A stretch of DNA of 64,000 nucleotides from Chloracidobacterium sp. CP2_5A (GCA_002254845.1 NKPT01000009.1:20167-84166); one strand, 5' to 3'; positions 27,912 to 37,853 are shown, numbered from the stretch's first letter. A program made the numbers and translations. The notes: generated by a model not told the origin, from the letters alone.

Positions 27912-28685
27912 CTATGGTGATGAGTTGCATTCCGCAGGCTGCGCCGCCGGCGCTGCCGCGCGCAGCAGTTCGGTGAGTAAGCGACGGTCGGTGTCATCCA
28001 ACCGGGCGGGGTCGGTCAGCAGGTCCGGGCGATAGCGCAGGGTTTTACGCAATGCCGCCCGCCGGCGCCACAAATTCACTTCCGCGTGGTTGCCGGTCAG
28101 GAGCTCCGCCGGCACCGACCAGCCGCGGTACGTCGCCGGGCGGGTGTAAACGGGATAATCCAGCCGTCCGGTCTGAAACGATTCGTATTGAGCGGAGGTC
28201 GGGCTGCCCAGCGCATTTGGCAGCAGCCGAATAACGGCGTCCATGACCACCATGGCGGCCGGCTCGCCGCCGCTTAGGATGTAGTCCCCTATCGAAAGCT
28301 CTTCCGTCGCCAGATGCTCGGCAACCCGCTCGTCCACTCCCTCATAGCGCCCGCAGATCAAGATGACCTGTGACTGCCGACTGAGACGAAGCGCCGCCGC
28401 CTGGTCGAAGCGTCGCCCCTGAGGCGTCAGCAAGATAATGGACGGATCAGACTGGCGGTGGGTGAGCGACTCGACGGCGCGGAAAATCGGCTCTGGCTTG
28501 AGCACCATGCCATCTTCCCCGCCATAGGGGCGGTCGTCTACGACTTGGTGGCGATCATAAGTCCAGTCGCGCAAGTCGTGGATGCCGATTTCAACCTGCC
28601 GGCGCTCGCGGGCGCGACGGGCGATGCCATGCGCGAGGAAGCCGTCGAAGAAAGCCGGAAATATCGTGAGCACATCGAGCCGCAT
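27912..28685 (-). CDS. trmD: tRNA (guanine-N1)-methyltransferase
   Basis: 257 residues. TrmD methylates G37 of tRNAs with SAM bound in a trefoil knot. Conserved blocks: [80 protein letters not shown] and the C-terminal [32 protein letters not shown]. It lies between rimM and rplS in the usual order. Confidence 0.97.
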   Translation of the reverse strand: MRLDVLTIFPAFFDGFLAHGIARRARERRQVEIGIHDLRDWTYDRHQVVDDRPYGGEDGMVLKPEPIFRAVESLTHRQSDPSIILLTPQGRRFDQAAALRLSRQSQVILICGRYEGVDERVAEHLATEELSIGDYILSGGEPAAMVVMDAVIRLLPNALGSPTSAQYESFQTGRLDYPVYTRPATYRGWSVPAELLTGNHAEVNLWRRRAALRKTLRYRPDLLTDPARLDDTDRRLLTELLRAAAPAAQPAECNSSP

Positions 28686-28739
28686 GGTCTGTTACGCCGA
28701 AGCCGCCGCGCGCGCCGGTCATCAGCCGCCTTTCCTCTC

Positions 28740-29294
28740 TCAATCCAATAGCCCTTCCGGCGGCGTGATCCGAATGCGCTTGGCGCTCACATCTACATCC
28801 GGGCAAATGGCGCGAGCGAATGGCACGAGGCGCTCCCGGCGCTCGCCACCAGGCTGCGCCTGCTCAATGACCAGAACGCCGCCGCCGTAGGGCGCGAAAT
28901 CCACGACCGTTCCGACCGCTTCCCCATTCATCAGCTCGACGCGGCAGCCAATCAAATCATCGTAAAAAAACTCATCCTGGGGCGGCGTTACCCGCGCCGA
29001 GAGCGGCACGCACACTTGGTGGCCCGCCAGCGACTCAACCTCATTGATGTGATTGAGACCGACAAACTTCAGAATGACGCTGCCCTTTCGAAACCAAGCC
29101 CGCTCAATCGCCGCGGCCCGCAGCGACCCGCGCGCTGGGCGCAGCCATACGCTCACGCCGGCGGCGAACCGTTCCGGGTAATCGCTGAGCGACGTGGCGA
29201 TGACTTCGCCGCGCAAGCCGCGCGGGCGGCGAATCGCCGCAATCGTGACCAGCTCCTCGCTGGGGGGCGGCGGGTGGCTCGCGAACGCGCTCAT
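28740..29294 (-). CDS. rimM: Ribosome maturation factor RimM
   Basis: 184 residues. RimM helps mature the 30S head and binds S19. The N-terminal domain starts VTIAAIRRPRGLRGEVIATSLSDYPERFAAG; the C-terminal PRC-barrel has EFFYDDLIGCRVELMNGEAVGTVVDFAPYGGGVLVIEQ and ends IRITPPEGLLD. The start codon overlaps the khpA stop by 4 bp, indicating coupling. Confidence 0.95.
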   Translation of the reverse strand: MSAFASHPPPPSEELVTIAAIRRPRGLRGEVIATSLSDYPERFAAGVSVWLRPARGSLRAAAIERAWFRKGSVILKFVGLNHINEVESLAGHQVCVPLSARVTPPQDEFFYDDLIGCRVELMNGEAVGTVVDFAPYGGGVLVIEQAQPGGERRERLVPFARAICPDVDVSAKRIRITPPEGLLD

Positions 29295-29545
29295 TCGACC
29301 ACCTCAAGCGACACGCGGCGGGAGATCGTCGCGCCGACGGCTGATAGCAGGCTGCGCATCGCCGTGATGGTGCGCCCGTGGCGGCCGATGATCTTCCCGA
29401 CATCCGCCGGATCAACCTTCAGCTTCACCGCCAGCGCGTTCCCATGCGCCTCGACCGACGCCGAGACCGCTTCGGGCGCATCCGCCAGCGCGCGCGCTAT
29501 GTGTTCTGTCAAACGAGCCACATCCGCCACAGTCACGCCTCGCAA
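29291..29545 (-). CDS. khpA: KH-domain RNA-binding protein KhpA
   Basis: 84 residues. A single KH fold with the GxxG loop in DVGKIIGRHGRTITAMRSLLSAVGA near residues 50-60. KhpA binds RNA and is normally encoded between rpsP and rimM, exactly as here. The assignment rests on the motif, size and position. Confidence 0.93.
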   Translation of the reverse strand: MRGVTVADVARLTEHIARALADAPEAVSASVEAHGNALAVKLKVDPADVGKIIGRHGRTITAMRSLLSAVGATISRRVSLEVVE

Positions 29546-29598
29546 GGACGCGCCGCGCCAAAGACGGCGACGCGTCGTTCAGTCAAGCTTTTAGTTAG

Positions 29599-29871
29599 TT
29601 AAGCGTTCGGCGTTGGCGCCGCGGTCGCCTCGGCCGCGCGCCGCGCCCGCGCAATCAGGGACTTCACCGTATCGGACGGCTGCGCCCCGCACTTCATCCA
29701 GTAGTCCACCCGGTCAAGCTTCACAACGAGCTGCTCCGGGTCGGTTAGCGGATTGCGGTAGCCGAGAATCTCGATAAAGCCGCCATCGCGCTTCGAGCGT
29801 TTTTCAGTCACGACGATTCGATAGAACGGCCGCCGATGCGTGCCGCGGCGCGTTAGACGAATGGAAAGCAC
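29599..29871 (-). CDS. rpsP: 30S ribosomal protein S16
   Basis: 90 residues from GTG 29871. This start was chosen because GGAGG lies eight bases upstream and the family begins V-x-IRL; longer frames to 30087 have no S16 similarity. Conserved sequence: IRLTRRGTHRRPFYRIVVTEKRSKRDGGFIEILGYRNP and VDYWMKCGAQPSDTVKSLI. It is the second gene of the ffh operon. Confidence 0.96.
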   Translation of the reverse strand: MLSIRLTRRGTHRRPFYRIVVTEKRSKRDGGFIEILGYRNPLTDPEQLVVKLDRVDYWMKCGAQPSDTVKSLIARARRAAEATAAPTPNA

Positions 29872-29950
29872 CGTTATTTCCTCCACCACACTGTTGAAAA
29901 AAAGTGTATTCCCTAATGCGCGCTGGCAGCGCCAGCCTGCCAACCACGCA

Positions 29951-31432
29951 TCACTTCCGCTTCTTTTTCTTTTTCGGAGGCGTGTGCTGCTTGCTGCGCT
30001 TTCCGCCGCCAAAGCCGCCGCCAAAGCCCGTCCCCCCGCGCGGGGCGGGCGGAAGCATGCCCCCCAGTCCGCCGCCAAAGCCGCCAAACAGCCCGCTCAT
30101 GCCGCCAAACAAGCCGCCGCGCGTCATCTGCTGCATCATCTGGCGCATCGTCGCAAACTCATTGAGAAGGTCCTCGACCTTGCGCGCGGTCGTGCCGCTG
30201 CCCTTGGCCACGCGCTTGCGCCGCGATGGGCTCTTGGCAAGCAAGGTGTGATCCTCGCGCTCCTGTTTGGTCATCGAGTTGATGATGGCTTCGGTTTCCT
30301 TGAGCTTCCGCTGCATCATCTGGGACTGCTGAGGCGTCAGGCGCAGATTCATTCCGCCGAGCAAACCGTCGGGGAGCATGCCAAGCAACTTGTCAAGCGA
30401 GCCGAGCTTGCCGACCTGCCGCAACTGGGCGCGGTAGTCCTCCAGCGTGAAGCGGTTTTCGAGCATCCGCTGCTGGAGACGCAGCGCCTCGGCTTCATCC
30501 ACATCCTGCTGAACCTTCTCGATCAGCGACAAGACATCGCCCATGCCCAGGATGCGCTGCGCGATGCGGTCGGGGTAAAACGGCTCCAGCGCGTCGTATT
30601 TTTCCCCAACGCCCACGAATTTGACCGGCTGACCTATCAGGCTGCGGATGGAGAGCGCCGCCCCGCCGCGCGCGTCGCCGTCCATTTTCGAGAGCACGAC
30701 GCCGGTCAGCCCAATGCGCTCGTGAAACTCCGTCGCGCTCCGCGCCGCGTCTTGCCCAATCATGGCGTCGGCGACGAAAAGCGTCTCGACGGGGTTGAGT
30801 TCCGCCTTGAGCTGCGCCAGCTCGGTCATCAACTCGTCATCAATGTGTAGCCGCCCGGCTGTATCCACCAGCAGCGTATCGAAGCCGCGTAACTGAGCGT
30901 CGCGGTAGGCGGCGCGCGCCAGCGCCAGCGGATCATTCGTCGCGGGGTCTTCATACACCGGAATGCCAATCGCCTTGCCAATCACAGACAACTGGTCGCG
31001 CGCCGCGGGGCGATAAACGTCCACCGAGACAAGCAGCGGGTGACGCTTGCGCTGGCGGGCGAAAAAGCGCGCAATCTTGCCGGTCGAGGTCGTTTTGCCG
31101 GAGCCCTGCAGCCCCACCATTAGGATGACGTTCGGGTTCTGATGATTGAAAGTCACGTCCGCGGCGTCGCCGCCAAGCAGCTCAACCATCTCGTCAAAGA
31201 CAATTTTGACGACCTGCTGCGCCGGCGAGAGCGCATCCCAGACTTGCTGCCCAATCGCCTTTTCCTTGACCCGCTCGATGAACTGCTTGACGACGCCGTA
31301 GTTGACATCCGCTTCAAGCAGCGCCACGCGGATGTCGCCCATGGCCGCGTTGATGTGCGCTTCAGTGAGCTTGCTCTCTCCGCGTAGCGTCTTGAGCGTC
31401 TTTTTGAGTTTTTCCGAAAGCGTCTCAAACAT
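29951..31432 (-). CDS. ffh: Signal recognition particle protein Ffh
   Basis: 493 residues. Ffh is the GTPase that delivers signal-peptide-bearing ribosomes to the membrane. The N domain starts MFETLSEKLKKTLKTLRG. GTPase motifs are GLQGSGKTTSTGKIA, DVYRPAARDQL, LLVDTAGRLHID, LSKMDGDARGGAALS and VGVGEKYDALEPF. The Met-rich M domain ends in a Gly/Met-rich tail (GGLFGGMSGLFGGFGGGLGGM) and a Lys-rich terminus. It heads ffh-rpsP-khpA-rimM-trmD-rplS. The 79-bp gap before rpsP contains a GTGTGGTGGAGG leader. Confidence 0.97.
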   Translation of the reverse strand: MFETLSEKLKKTLKTLRGESKLTEAHINAAMGDIRVALLEADVNYGVVKQFIERVKEKAIGQQVWDALSPAQQVVKIVFDEMVELLGGDAADVTFNHQNPNVILMVGLQGSGKTTSTGKIARFFARQRKRHPLLVSVDVYRPAARDQLSVIGKAIGIPVYEDPATNDPLALARAAYRDAQLRGFDTLLVDTAGRLHIDDELMTELAQLKAELNPVETLFVADAMIGQDAARSATEFHERIGLTGVVLSKMDGDARGGAALSIRSLIGQPVKFVGVGEKYDALEPFYPDRIAQRILGMGDVLSLIEKVQQDVDEAEALRLQQRMLENRFTLEDYRAQLRQVGKLGSLDKLLGMLPDGLLGGMNLRLTPQQSQMMQRKLKETEAIINSMTKQEREDHTLLAKSPSRRKRVAKGSGTTARKVEDLLNEFATMRQMMQQMTRGGLFGGMSGLFGGFGGGLGGMLPPAPRGGTGFGGGFGGGKRSKQHTPPKKKKKRK

Positions 31433-31850
31433 CAGCGATCCCCCGCGTCGGCGCCCAGCAAGTCCCTGAGCGGATGGTCAGCGTTCGTTTCTCCGCAAAG
31501 GAAAGCTGTAAGGTTAGCGCCTCGCCCTGGAGGCGTCAAGCTGGCCGAAATATCAACTGACATTCGACTTTGAACGAGCGAGACGGGCGGCGCGCTCGGC
31601 ATCCGGCGGGATTGGCTGGGCAGCGGCGCGGCGACTCGCTACACTGTCATTCCCCTTGGCGTCAAAACCGAGCTTCGGCTCGGCATCTCGTCAGCCAGCT
31701 CGCCTTTTGCAAAAGGCGTAGCGCTAGCCGCTTTGAGATCGTCGCGGACAGCGCCCCGCTCAGGCGCGCCGTCCAGAGCGGTCCAGCTCGCGCCCGCCCC
31801 AAAGCGGCGACGTCGCCCCGGAAAGCGCGCTTGGCTTTCGCTTCCCGCAT
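31433..31850. other. 418-bp divergent intergenic region between ffh and the patatin gene
   Basis: No supportable gene. It must contain promoters for the ffh operon (minus) and the phospholipase (plus). A hairpin CCGAGC-TTCG-GCTCGG at 31668-31683 has a stable UUCG tetraloop. No SRP RNA signature (GGAAG-containing asymmetric loop) was seen. Confidence 0.5.
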
Positions 31851-32600
31851 ATGTCCCGCTGGCTTTCGCCCTCCAGTATCGGTCTTGCGCTCAGCGGCGG
31901 CGGCCCGCGCGGGCTCGCTCATATTGGCGTCATCAAGGCGCTTGACGCCCATGGCATCGCTCCCGCCTTCATTGCCGGAACAAGCGCTGGGAGCATCGTC
32001 GGCGCGATGCTAGCGGCGGGCTTGTCCTGGCGCGAGATGCGCGACATCGCGGCTTCCACTTTTTGGCCTGAGCTGTTTGACGGCGACCGCCTCGAGCGGT
32101 TCTGCGCTCAGCACCTGCCGGCCACCTTCGAGGAGCTAGAGCGCCCGTTTGTCGCCATCGCCGGCGAGTGGCCGTCGCGTCGGCTGGTTGTCCTCCGGGA
32201 GGGCGACTTGCCGAGCGCTATCAGCGCCAGCTGCGCGCTGCCGGGCGCCCGGCGCCCTGTCATCCGCGAGGGTCTTTCCCTGCTCGACGGCGGACTGGCC
32301 TGTCCGCTGCCTTCCGTCCCGGCGCGGGAGATGGGAGCGACCCACGTTGTGGCCTCCGACGTGCTGGGCATCGCTTCCGTTTTGCGCGCCGTCGGCGTGG
32401 AACCGACCGCGCCCGCCGTCAGGCGGTTTTTCCCCCATCACTATCGCCGGGCGCTCGACGCGGCGGATACGCTCATTGCGCCGGCGATTCCGCTGTACGG
32501 ACTGCTGCCCGTCGGAAGCGGTCGTCTTGACGCCGTCATCGCCGCCGGGGAAGCCGCCGCTCATGCCGCGCTCAGTCAGCGACTCCGGCGTAGCGCCTAA
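31851..32600 (+). CDS. Patatin-like phospholipase
   Basis: 249 residues. Lipid acyl hydrolase of the patatin/RssA type, with a Ser-Asp dyad. The oxyanion motif is LALSGGGPRGLAHIGVIKAL, the serine motif is IAGTSAGSIVGAML (Ser near residue 45), and the Asp is in LLDGGLACPLP. There is no signal peptide, so it is probably cytoplasmic or membrane-associated. The C-terminal half (ALDAADTLIAPAIPLYGLLP) resembles RssA-like proteins. The gene stands alone, convergent with the S9 peptidase gene. Confidence 0.93.
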   Translation: MSRWLSPSSIGLALSGGGPRGLAHIGVIKALDAHGIAPAFIAGTSAGSIVGAMLAAGLSWREMRDIAASTFWPELFDGDRLERFCAQHLPATFEELERPFVAIAGEWPSRRLVVLREGDLPSAISASCALPGARRPVIREGLSLLDGGLACPLPSVPAREMGATHVVASDVLGIASVLRAVGVEPTAPAVRRFFPHHYRRALDAADTLIAPAIPLYGLLPVGSGRLDAVIAAGEAAAHAALSQRLRRSA

Positions 32601-32657
32601 CGCTCGCCAAGCAGACGCCCCGCGACCGCGCGACAAGCCCGCCCAGCTGCGCGCCGC

Positions 32658-34970
32658 TCACAGGTGCCGCTCGATGAAGGCTAGCATTCGCCCGTAAAGG
32701 TGCTTGACGCGGTAGGGCGTCACGACGCCGTGCCGCGACTGCGGATAGGCCAAAAACTCGAACGGGCGATCCGCTTTCTGTAAGGCGTCTATGAGCTGCA
32801 CCGAGTTGCGCGGGTGCACGTTGTCATCCATCAACCCGTGAATCAGCAACAGCGGGCCACGCAACCGCTCGGCCGCGGACACGACCGAGCTCCGCTCGTA
32901 GCCTTCCGGATTGTCCTGCGGCAGCTTCATGTAACGCTCCGTATAAATCGAATCGTAATTGCGCCAATCGGTCACTGGCGCGCCCGCGATGCCGCACTTG
33001 AACGCCGCGCTGTGCGTCAGCGCGTAGGCCGTCATATAGCCGCCATAGCTCCAGCCCCACAGGCCAATTCGGTCGCCGTCCACAAAGGGAAGCGTCTTTA
33101 GGTACGCGACGCCATCTTCCAAATCGCGCAGCTCTAGCTCGCCCAGCCTGCCGTAAACCGCAGCCATCGAGCGCATGCCCTTGCCGCTGGCCGAACGGTT
33201 GTCGCACACCCACACCAAATAGCCCCGCTGCGCCAACAGCTGATGCCACAGCATGCGCTGCCCGCCCCACCGATCCACGACTGACTGCGCGCCAGGGCCG
33301 CTGTAGGCGTAGCACCATACCGCATACTTCTTCCGCGGATCGAAATCCGGCGGGCGCAGCAGCATCGCTTCCATCTGGAAGCCGTCGCGCGTCTTAACTT
33401 GCCGAAATTCCGGCGGCGTCACGCCGTACTCGGCCGCCAGCGCGCGCGCTTCGGCATTGTCCGCCACGACGCGCAGCAGCGAGCCGTCCGCGCGGCGCAA
33501 GCTGATTTGCGGCGGCGTGGCCGCTGCGCTCGACGTATCGAAGTAGGCCGTGCAGTCGGCGTTGAAGTCCGCTTCATGCGTCCCTTCCATCTGGCTCAGG
33601 CGCGTTAGCCCCGTGCCGTCCAGCCTGACGCGGTAAATATGGTTGGCGATGGGCGAATGGGCGGCGGCAGCGAAATACGCCATGCCGTCGGCGACGCCGT
33701 ATAACTCGCGCACGTCCCACTCGCCCTGCGTCACGGCGCGCAGGCGCTTGCCGTCGGCCGCGTGGCGATATAGATGCCGAAAGCCTGTCTCGTCACTCTG
33801 CCAGAGAAACGACCCGTCCGGCAGGAACGTCGGCAGCTCGACCACTTCCACCCAGGCAGTTGAGCTCGCCTCGCGTAGCAGGCGCTCCGGGGCATCGGGG
33901 CGCGGCAGAGACGGCAGGCTTTCCAGCAGGCGCACCGTCGTCGCGGCGAGGTCAAGGAACGTCTGCCGCCGGTTCTGAACCTCAAACAACAGCCGATTGG
34001 CGTCGCGCGGATGCCAGCCGACGCGGGTTACGATCCGGTCGTCGGCCGGATAGGCTTCCAGATTGACTTCCGCCCGCTCGCCGTCGCAGGTGACGACATG
34101 CAGCGAGACCAGCGGGTTGGGGTCGCCGGCCTGCGGATAATGGGTTTTCTCAACCCGCTGCCGAAACGGCAGGTCATCAGCGAGGACGTGAACCGGCACG
34201 GCCGTGTCGTCCAGGCGCAGGTAAGCGAGCAGCGTGCCCGACGCATTCCACCAGTAGCCGCGCCGCTTTCCGCGCCCATAAACCTCCTCTTCGTAAACCC
34301 AGTCGAGAACGCCGTTGAAAACGCTGGTCGAGCCGTCCTGCGTCAGGCGGCGCTCAGTCGGCGGCTCGGCTTCAAGGTCAATAAGAAACAGGTCGTGGTT
34401 CCGAACCAAGCTGACGCGCTTCCCATCGGGGCTGAAGTCGTATTCCTCTTCAGCGGCGTCGGGCGAGTCGGTCAGTCGCCGGGCGCGATTGGCGGTGAAA
34501 TCGTAGAGATACAGATCGTTGTCGGCGCCGATGAGCGCGCGCCGGAAGTCCGCGTCGAAGACGACTGAGCGGAGTCCGGCAGCCGTCCGCGCGCCGTCCG
34601 GCGACATTCCGGCGGCTTCCAGCGCCTGCCGCATCGCCGCCGGGTCATGGAAGGGCGCGCGCTTGCCGGTCATCGCCTCAACGCGCACCGCTTCAGACTG
34701 GCGAGTCTGCGCGTTGGTTTCAAACGCTAGGTAATGCTTGTTGTCTGGCAGCCAGACAAGGCGCGGCAGGCTGCCCGTGAAGTTCACCCTCTGAACGGGG
34801 TCAAAAAGCGATTCCAGGGTCAGTTGCTTGGCGGCTTTCTGGCGAGCCGCCAGAGCTGGCTGAGCCAATGACGGCATTAGCGAAGCCAGCGTCAGCAAAG
34901 CCAGAAAGGCGGACAGCAGGACGCCAAGCCGCCCGCCGGATGCGGCCGCTGGTCGTCGAGGGCGCTTCAT
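32658..34970 (-). CDS. Secreted S9 family prolyl peptidase (DPP IV-like)
   Basis: 770 residues from ATG 34970, seven bases after AGGAG (an ATG two codons upstream abuts that site). A basic N-terminus and hydrophobic helix (LGVLLSAFLALLTLASLMPSLAQPALA) form a signal peptide. An N-terminal eight-bladed propeller domain (DPPIV_N) has YDFSPDGKRVSLVRNHDLFLIDLE and the substrate-binding DWVYEEEVYGR. The C-terminal hydrolase has Ser in LWGWSYGGYMTAYAL, Asp in IHGLMDDNVHPRNS and His near the end (YPQSRHGVV). Expected to release dipeptides with proline or alanine at position two outside the cytoplasm. Confidence 0.95.
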   Translation of the reverse strand: MKRPRRPAAASGGRLGVLLSAFLALLTLASLMPSLAQPALAARQKAAKQLTLESLFDPVQRVNFTGSLPRLVWLPDNKHYLAFETNAQTRQSEAVRVEAMTGKRAPFHDPAAMRQALEAAGMSPDGARTAAGLRSVVFDADFRRALIGADNDLYLYDFTANRARRLTDSPDAAEEEYDFSPDGKRVSLVRNHDLFLIDLEAEPPTERRLTQDGSTSVFNGVLDWVYEEEVYGRGKRRGYWWNASGTLLAYLRLDDTAVPVHVLADDLPFRQRVEKTHYPQAGDPNPLVSLHVVTCDGERAEVNLEAYPADDRIVTRVGWHPRDANRLLFEVQNRRQTFLDLAATTVRLLESLPSLPRPDAPERLLREASSTAWVEVVELPTFLPDGSFLWQSDETGFRHLYRHAADGKRLRAVTQGEWDVRELYGVADGMAYFAAAAHSPIANHIYRVRLDGTGLTRLSQMEGTHEADFNADCTAYFDTSSAAATPPQISLRRADGSLLRVVADNAEARALAAEYGVTPPEFRQVKTRDGFQMEAMLLRPPDFDPRKKYAVWCYAYSGPGAQSVVDRWGGQRMLWHQLLAQRGYLVWVCDNRSASGKGMRSMAAVYGRLGELELRDLEDGVAYLKTLPFVDGDRIGLWGWSYGGYMTAYALTHSAAFKCGIAGAPVTDWRNYDSIYTERYMKLPQDNPEGYERSSVVSAAERLRGPLLLIHGLMDDNVHPRNSVQLIDALQKADRPFEFLAYPQSRHGVVTPYRVKHLYGRMLAFIERHL

Positions 34971-35105
34971 GAGCATTCTCCTTGGGTTGGCGCGATGCCT
35001 TGATGTTTCGCCATGCCTTACGCGATGTCCGCCAGTTGCGCAACCCCATTGGGCTAGAAACGAGACGGCTTGGCCGGTCGCGCCGATTCCGGCAAACTGT
35101 CGCGC

Positions 35106-35873
35106 ATGATTGTCGCCGAGGGACTGGTCAAAGTTTACCGCGACCGCAAGCGCGGCGAGGTTCGCGCCGTGGACGGCGTAAGCTTTACGGTTCACGCCGG
35201 CGAAATCTTCGGACTACTGGGCGCCAACGGCGCGGGCAAAACCACGACGCTGCGCATGTTGGGAACGCTGCTTCAGCCGACCGACGGCACAGCCTACGTG
35301 GCGGGCTTTGACGCCCGGCTGGAGCCGGAAAAGGTGCGCGCCCACATCGGCTTTCTCTCGACGACGACGGCGCTTTATGGCCGTCTGACCGTCCGCGAAA
35401 TGGCGGAATACTTCGGGCGGCTGCATGGTCTCGACGAAGCCACGCTGCGGACGCGCATCAAAAGCGTCTTCACGACGCTCGGCATGCACGAGTTCGCCGA
35501 GGCGCGCTGCGACACGCTCTCGACCGGACAAAAGCAACGCGCCTCGATTGCCCGCTCTATCCTTCACGAGCCTCCGGTCATGATTTTTGACGAGCCGACA
35601 ACAGGACTCGACGTGATGACCTCGCGCACGATTGTGGGCTTTATTCGGCGCTGTCGGAACGAGGGGCGCGCGGTGATCTTTTCAACGCACGTCATGAGCG
35701 AGGCCGAACGGCTCTGCGACCGGATTGGCGTCATCCATGCGGGACGACTGGTCGCCGTCGGCACGCTCGCCGAACTCCGCCAGCAAACCGGCGCGACCTT
35801 CCTGGAAGAAGTGTTCTTGCGGCTGGTCGCGCCCGATGAAGCCGACGAGGGAAGGAGAAAAAATGGAGAATGA
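35106..35873 (+). CDS. ABC exporter ATPase, NatA-like
   Basis: 255 residues from ATG 35106. Complete ABC ATPase: Walker A LLGANGAGKTTTLRML, signature LSTGQKQRASIARSI, Walker B PPVMIFDEPTTGLDV, and switch histidine in VIFSTHVMSEAERLCDRIG. The A-loop is in YRDRKRGEVRAVDGV. The closest described type is NatA of sodium-extruding NatAB exporters. Its 3' end overlaps the permease gene by 11 bp, so the two are coupled. Confidence 0.93.
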   Translation: MIVAEGLVKVYRDRKRGEVRAVDGVSFTVHAGEIFGLLGANGAGKTTTLRMLGTLLQPTDGTAYVAGFDARLEPEKVRAHIGFLSTTTALYGRLTVREMAEYFGRLHGLDEATLRTRIKSVFTTLGMHEFAEARCDTLSTGQKQRASIARSILHEPPVMIFDEPTTGLDVMTSRTIVGFIRRCRNEGRAVIFSTHVMSEAERLCDRIGVIHAGRLVAVGTLAELRQQTGATFLEEVFLRLVAPDEADEGRRKNGE

Positions 35874-37116
35874 GGAACGGAGAATAAAGACGACCGCGCC
35901 CCGCCCGCCGGCCCAGCCGCGATCCTGGCAGCGCATCGGCTGCGTCTATGCCAAGGAGATGCGCGAAACCTTGCGCGACAAGCGGGTTTTATTCGGCGTT
36001 TTCATTTCGCCGCTGCTGCTGACGCCGCTGCTGCTGGTCGTGATTGGCTACTTCGCCAATCGCAAGGCCGTCGAAGACAAGGCGGAGGTCCTCGCCGTCG
36101 CCCTGTCCGGCGCGCCCGCTGCGCTCCGCGCGGCCCTGGAGCGCGACGCTTCGCTCTCCGTCGTGGTGGCCGACAACGGCGGCGATCCGGCGGACGCGCT
36201 CGTGCAGCGGCGACGAGCGCGCGTCGCCTTGATCGCGCCGGCTGAAAGCGAGCAAATCCTCGCCGCCAACGGAACGCTTCCGCTGGAGCTCATCTTTGAC
36301 CCATCTAACGAAAAGTCCATATCGGCGATGCGGCGCGTGCAGGATGCCCTTGACGAGTTCAATCGCGCCACGACCAGCGAGCGCTTGAAGCGGCTTAACT
36401 TGGATACTTCGCTGATCACGCCGACCACGCTGAGGAAGCGCAGCGTCGCTTCGGACAAAAACATTGGCGGCCTTATCCTCGGCGCGGTGCTGCCCTACCT
36501 CATCGTCCTGACGGCCGCGTTTGGCGGCATGACCAGCGCCTTCGATCTGGGCGCCGGGGAAAAAGAGCGCGGCACGATGGAAACGCTGCTGGTGTCGCCG
36601 GCCACGCGCACGGAAATCATCCTGGGCAAGACGCTAACCATCACCACGGTTAGCTTTGCCTCGGCGATCTTCACCATCATCGGCCTCGTTGGGTCATTTG
36701 TCATCGGGCTGAGTTACTTCGCGCAACTCACGCAGGGTAAAATCGCCATTTCCTACGCGGCCGTCGCCGTCATGACGCTCGTCACCCTGCCGCTGACGCT
36801 GTTTACCTCGTCGCTCTTGATGATTTTGTCGTCGTTCGCCCGCAACCAAAAGGAAGCGCAGTCATATTCCCTGCCCTTCGTGATGGTGGTTATTTTGCCC
36901 GCCTTGCTGTCGCTCTTTGTCGGCGACGAGAATCCGCTGGGCATGAGCGTCATTCCGCTGCTCAACTGCGCGCTGGCCATCAAGCAGGCGCTTTCCGGGT
37001 CGCTGACCCTCGGCTTCTTCGCGCTCACGTTCGTATCGTCGGCCGTTTACGCGGCGATTGCCATTGCGGCGGGCACGGCGCTCTTCAACCGCGAGGAAAT
37101 TCTATTTCGCTCCTAA
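35863..37116 (+). CDS. ABC exporter permease, NatB-like
   Basis: 417 residues from ATG 35863, preceded by GAAGGAG. It has the ABC-2 membrane layout: first helix after CVYAKEMRETLRDKRVLFGVFISPLLLTPLLLVVIGYFAN, a large external domain of about 180 residues, then five helices containing AAFGGMTSAFDLGAGEKERGTMETLLVSPATRTEIILGK, a hallmark of NatB/YhaP permeases. It pairs with the overlapping ATPase gene. The substrate is likely an ion or small toxic compound; this is inference. Confidence 0.93.
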   Translation: MENEERRIKTTAPRPPAQPRSWQRIGCVYAKEMRETLRDKRVLFGVFISPLLLTPLLLVVIGYFANRKAVEDKAEVLAVALSGAPAALRAALERDASLSVVVADNGGDPADALVQRRRARVALIAPAESEQILAANGTLPLELIFDPSNEKSISAMRRVQDALDEFNRATTSERLKRLNLDTSLITPTTLRKRSVASDKNIGGLILGAVLPYLIVLTAAFGGMTSAFDLGAGEKERGTMETLLVSPATRTEIILGKTLTITTVSFASAIFTIIGLVGSFVIGLSYFAQLTQGKIAISYAAVAVMTLVTLPLTLFTSSLLMILSSFARNQKEAQSYSLPFVMVVILPALLSLFVGDENPLGMSVIPLLNCALAIKQALSGSLTLGFFALTFVSSAVYAAIAIAAGTALFNREEILFRS

Positions 37117-37306
37117 CCTGAAGCCGAACATGAAGCCGCCCGACATGAAGCCGCCCGCGCCACTCGGCGGAACAAACAATAGGCGGGAAGCGCTAGCGTT
37201 TGGGCGATGCGCCGTGCAATATGCAGCTTCCGTCGCGCAGGCGGCCTCAAGGCCTAAATTTTCCAAAGTCAATCCTCGCTGGTTGTCGCATGAAACTGGT
37301 CGTCCC

Positions 37307-37762
37307 ATGAAAATTGACCATCTCGGCATTGCCGTTGAATCTATTGAAAAAGCGCTGAGCTTCTACCAAACGGCGCTGGGTCTCGAGCTTGCCCACACTG
37401 AAGTTGTGGATGAGCAGGGCGTCCGGGTCGCCATGCTGCCCATCGGCGAAAGCCGAATCGAACTCCTTGAGCCGACCGCTCCCGACACCCCCGTTGGCAA
37501 GTTTATCGCCAAGCGCGGCGGCGGCATTCACCACATCAGCCTCAACGTGGACGACCTCGAAGCCGCGCTCGGTCGCCTCAAGGCGCAGGGCATCCCGCTG
37601 ATTGACGAGACGCCGCGCATCGGCGCGGAAGGCTGTCTCATCGCGTTTGTCCACCCGAAAGGCGCGGGCGGCGTACTGGTCGAGCTTTCCCAAAAGGCGA
37701 CCCAGAGCATCGCTTCGGCGGAAGACTCGGCGGAAGCGCCGCCGCCGCTATCGGCGGGTTGA
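37307..37762 (+). CDS. mce: Methylmalonyl-CoA epimerase
   Basis: 151 residues from ATG 37307. Glyoxalase/VOC fold: MKIDHLGIAVESIEKALSFYQTALGLEL, then ESRIELLEPTAPDTPVGKFIAKRGGGIHHISLNVDDLEAAL and FVHPKGAGGVLVELSQ. Metal ligands His 5, Glu (SRIELLE), His (GGIHHIS) and Glu (VLVELSQ) are in place. It interconverts R and S methylmalonyl-CoA in propionate or branched-chain degradation. The tail of about 20 residues is Ala/Pro-rich. The 190 bp upstream holds short direct repeats of ACATGAAGCCGCCC but no gene. Confidence 0.93.
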   Translation: MKIDHLGIAVESIEKALSFYQTALGLELAHTEVVDEQGVRVAMLPIGESRIELLEPTAPDTPVGKFIAKRGGGIHHISLNVDDLEAALGRLKAQGIPLIDETPRIGAEGCLIAFVHPKGAGGVLVELSQKATQSIASAEDSAEAPPPLSAG

Positions 37763-37853
37763 CACTGAAAAACCTCGCGCGAAAACCGCGCGCGCTCGAC
37801 TGGCGGTCTGCGTCAGAGAGCATTCATCGTTGAGAAATGACATCGTTGCCATC

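Noticed and set aside
31668..31683. UUCG hairpin between ffh and the patatin gene as a possible SRP RNA
   Set aside because: SRP RNA needs a GGAA-type tetraloop with flanking asymmetric loops; only a simple 6-bp stem is seen.
37117..37160. Short direct repeats ACATGAAGCCGCCC after the ABC permease gene
   Set aside because: Only two clear copies of about 14 bp; too short to be more than a local duplication.
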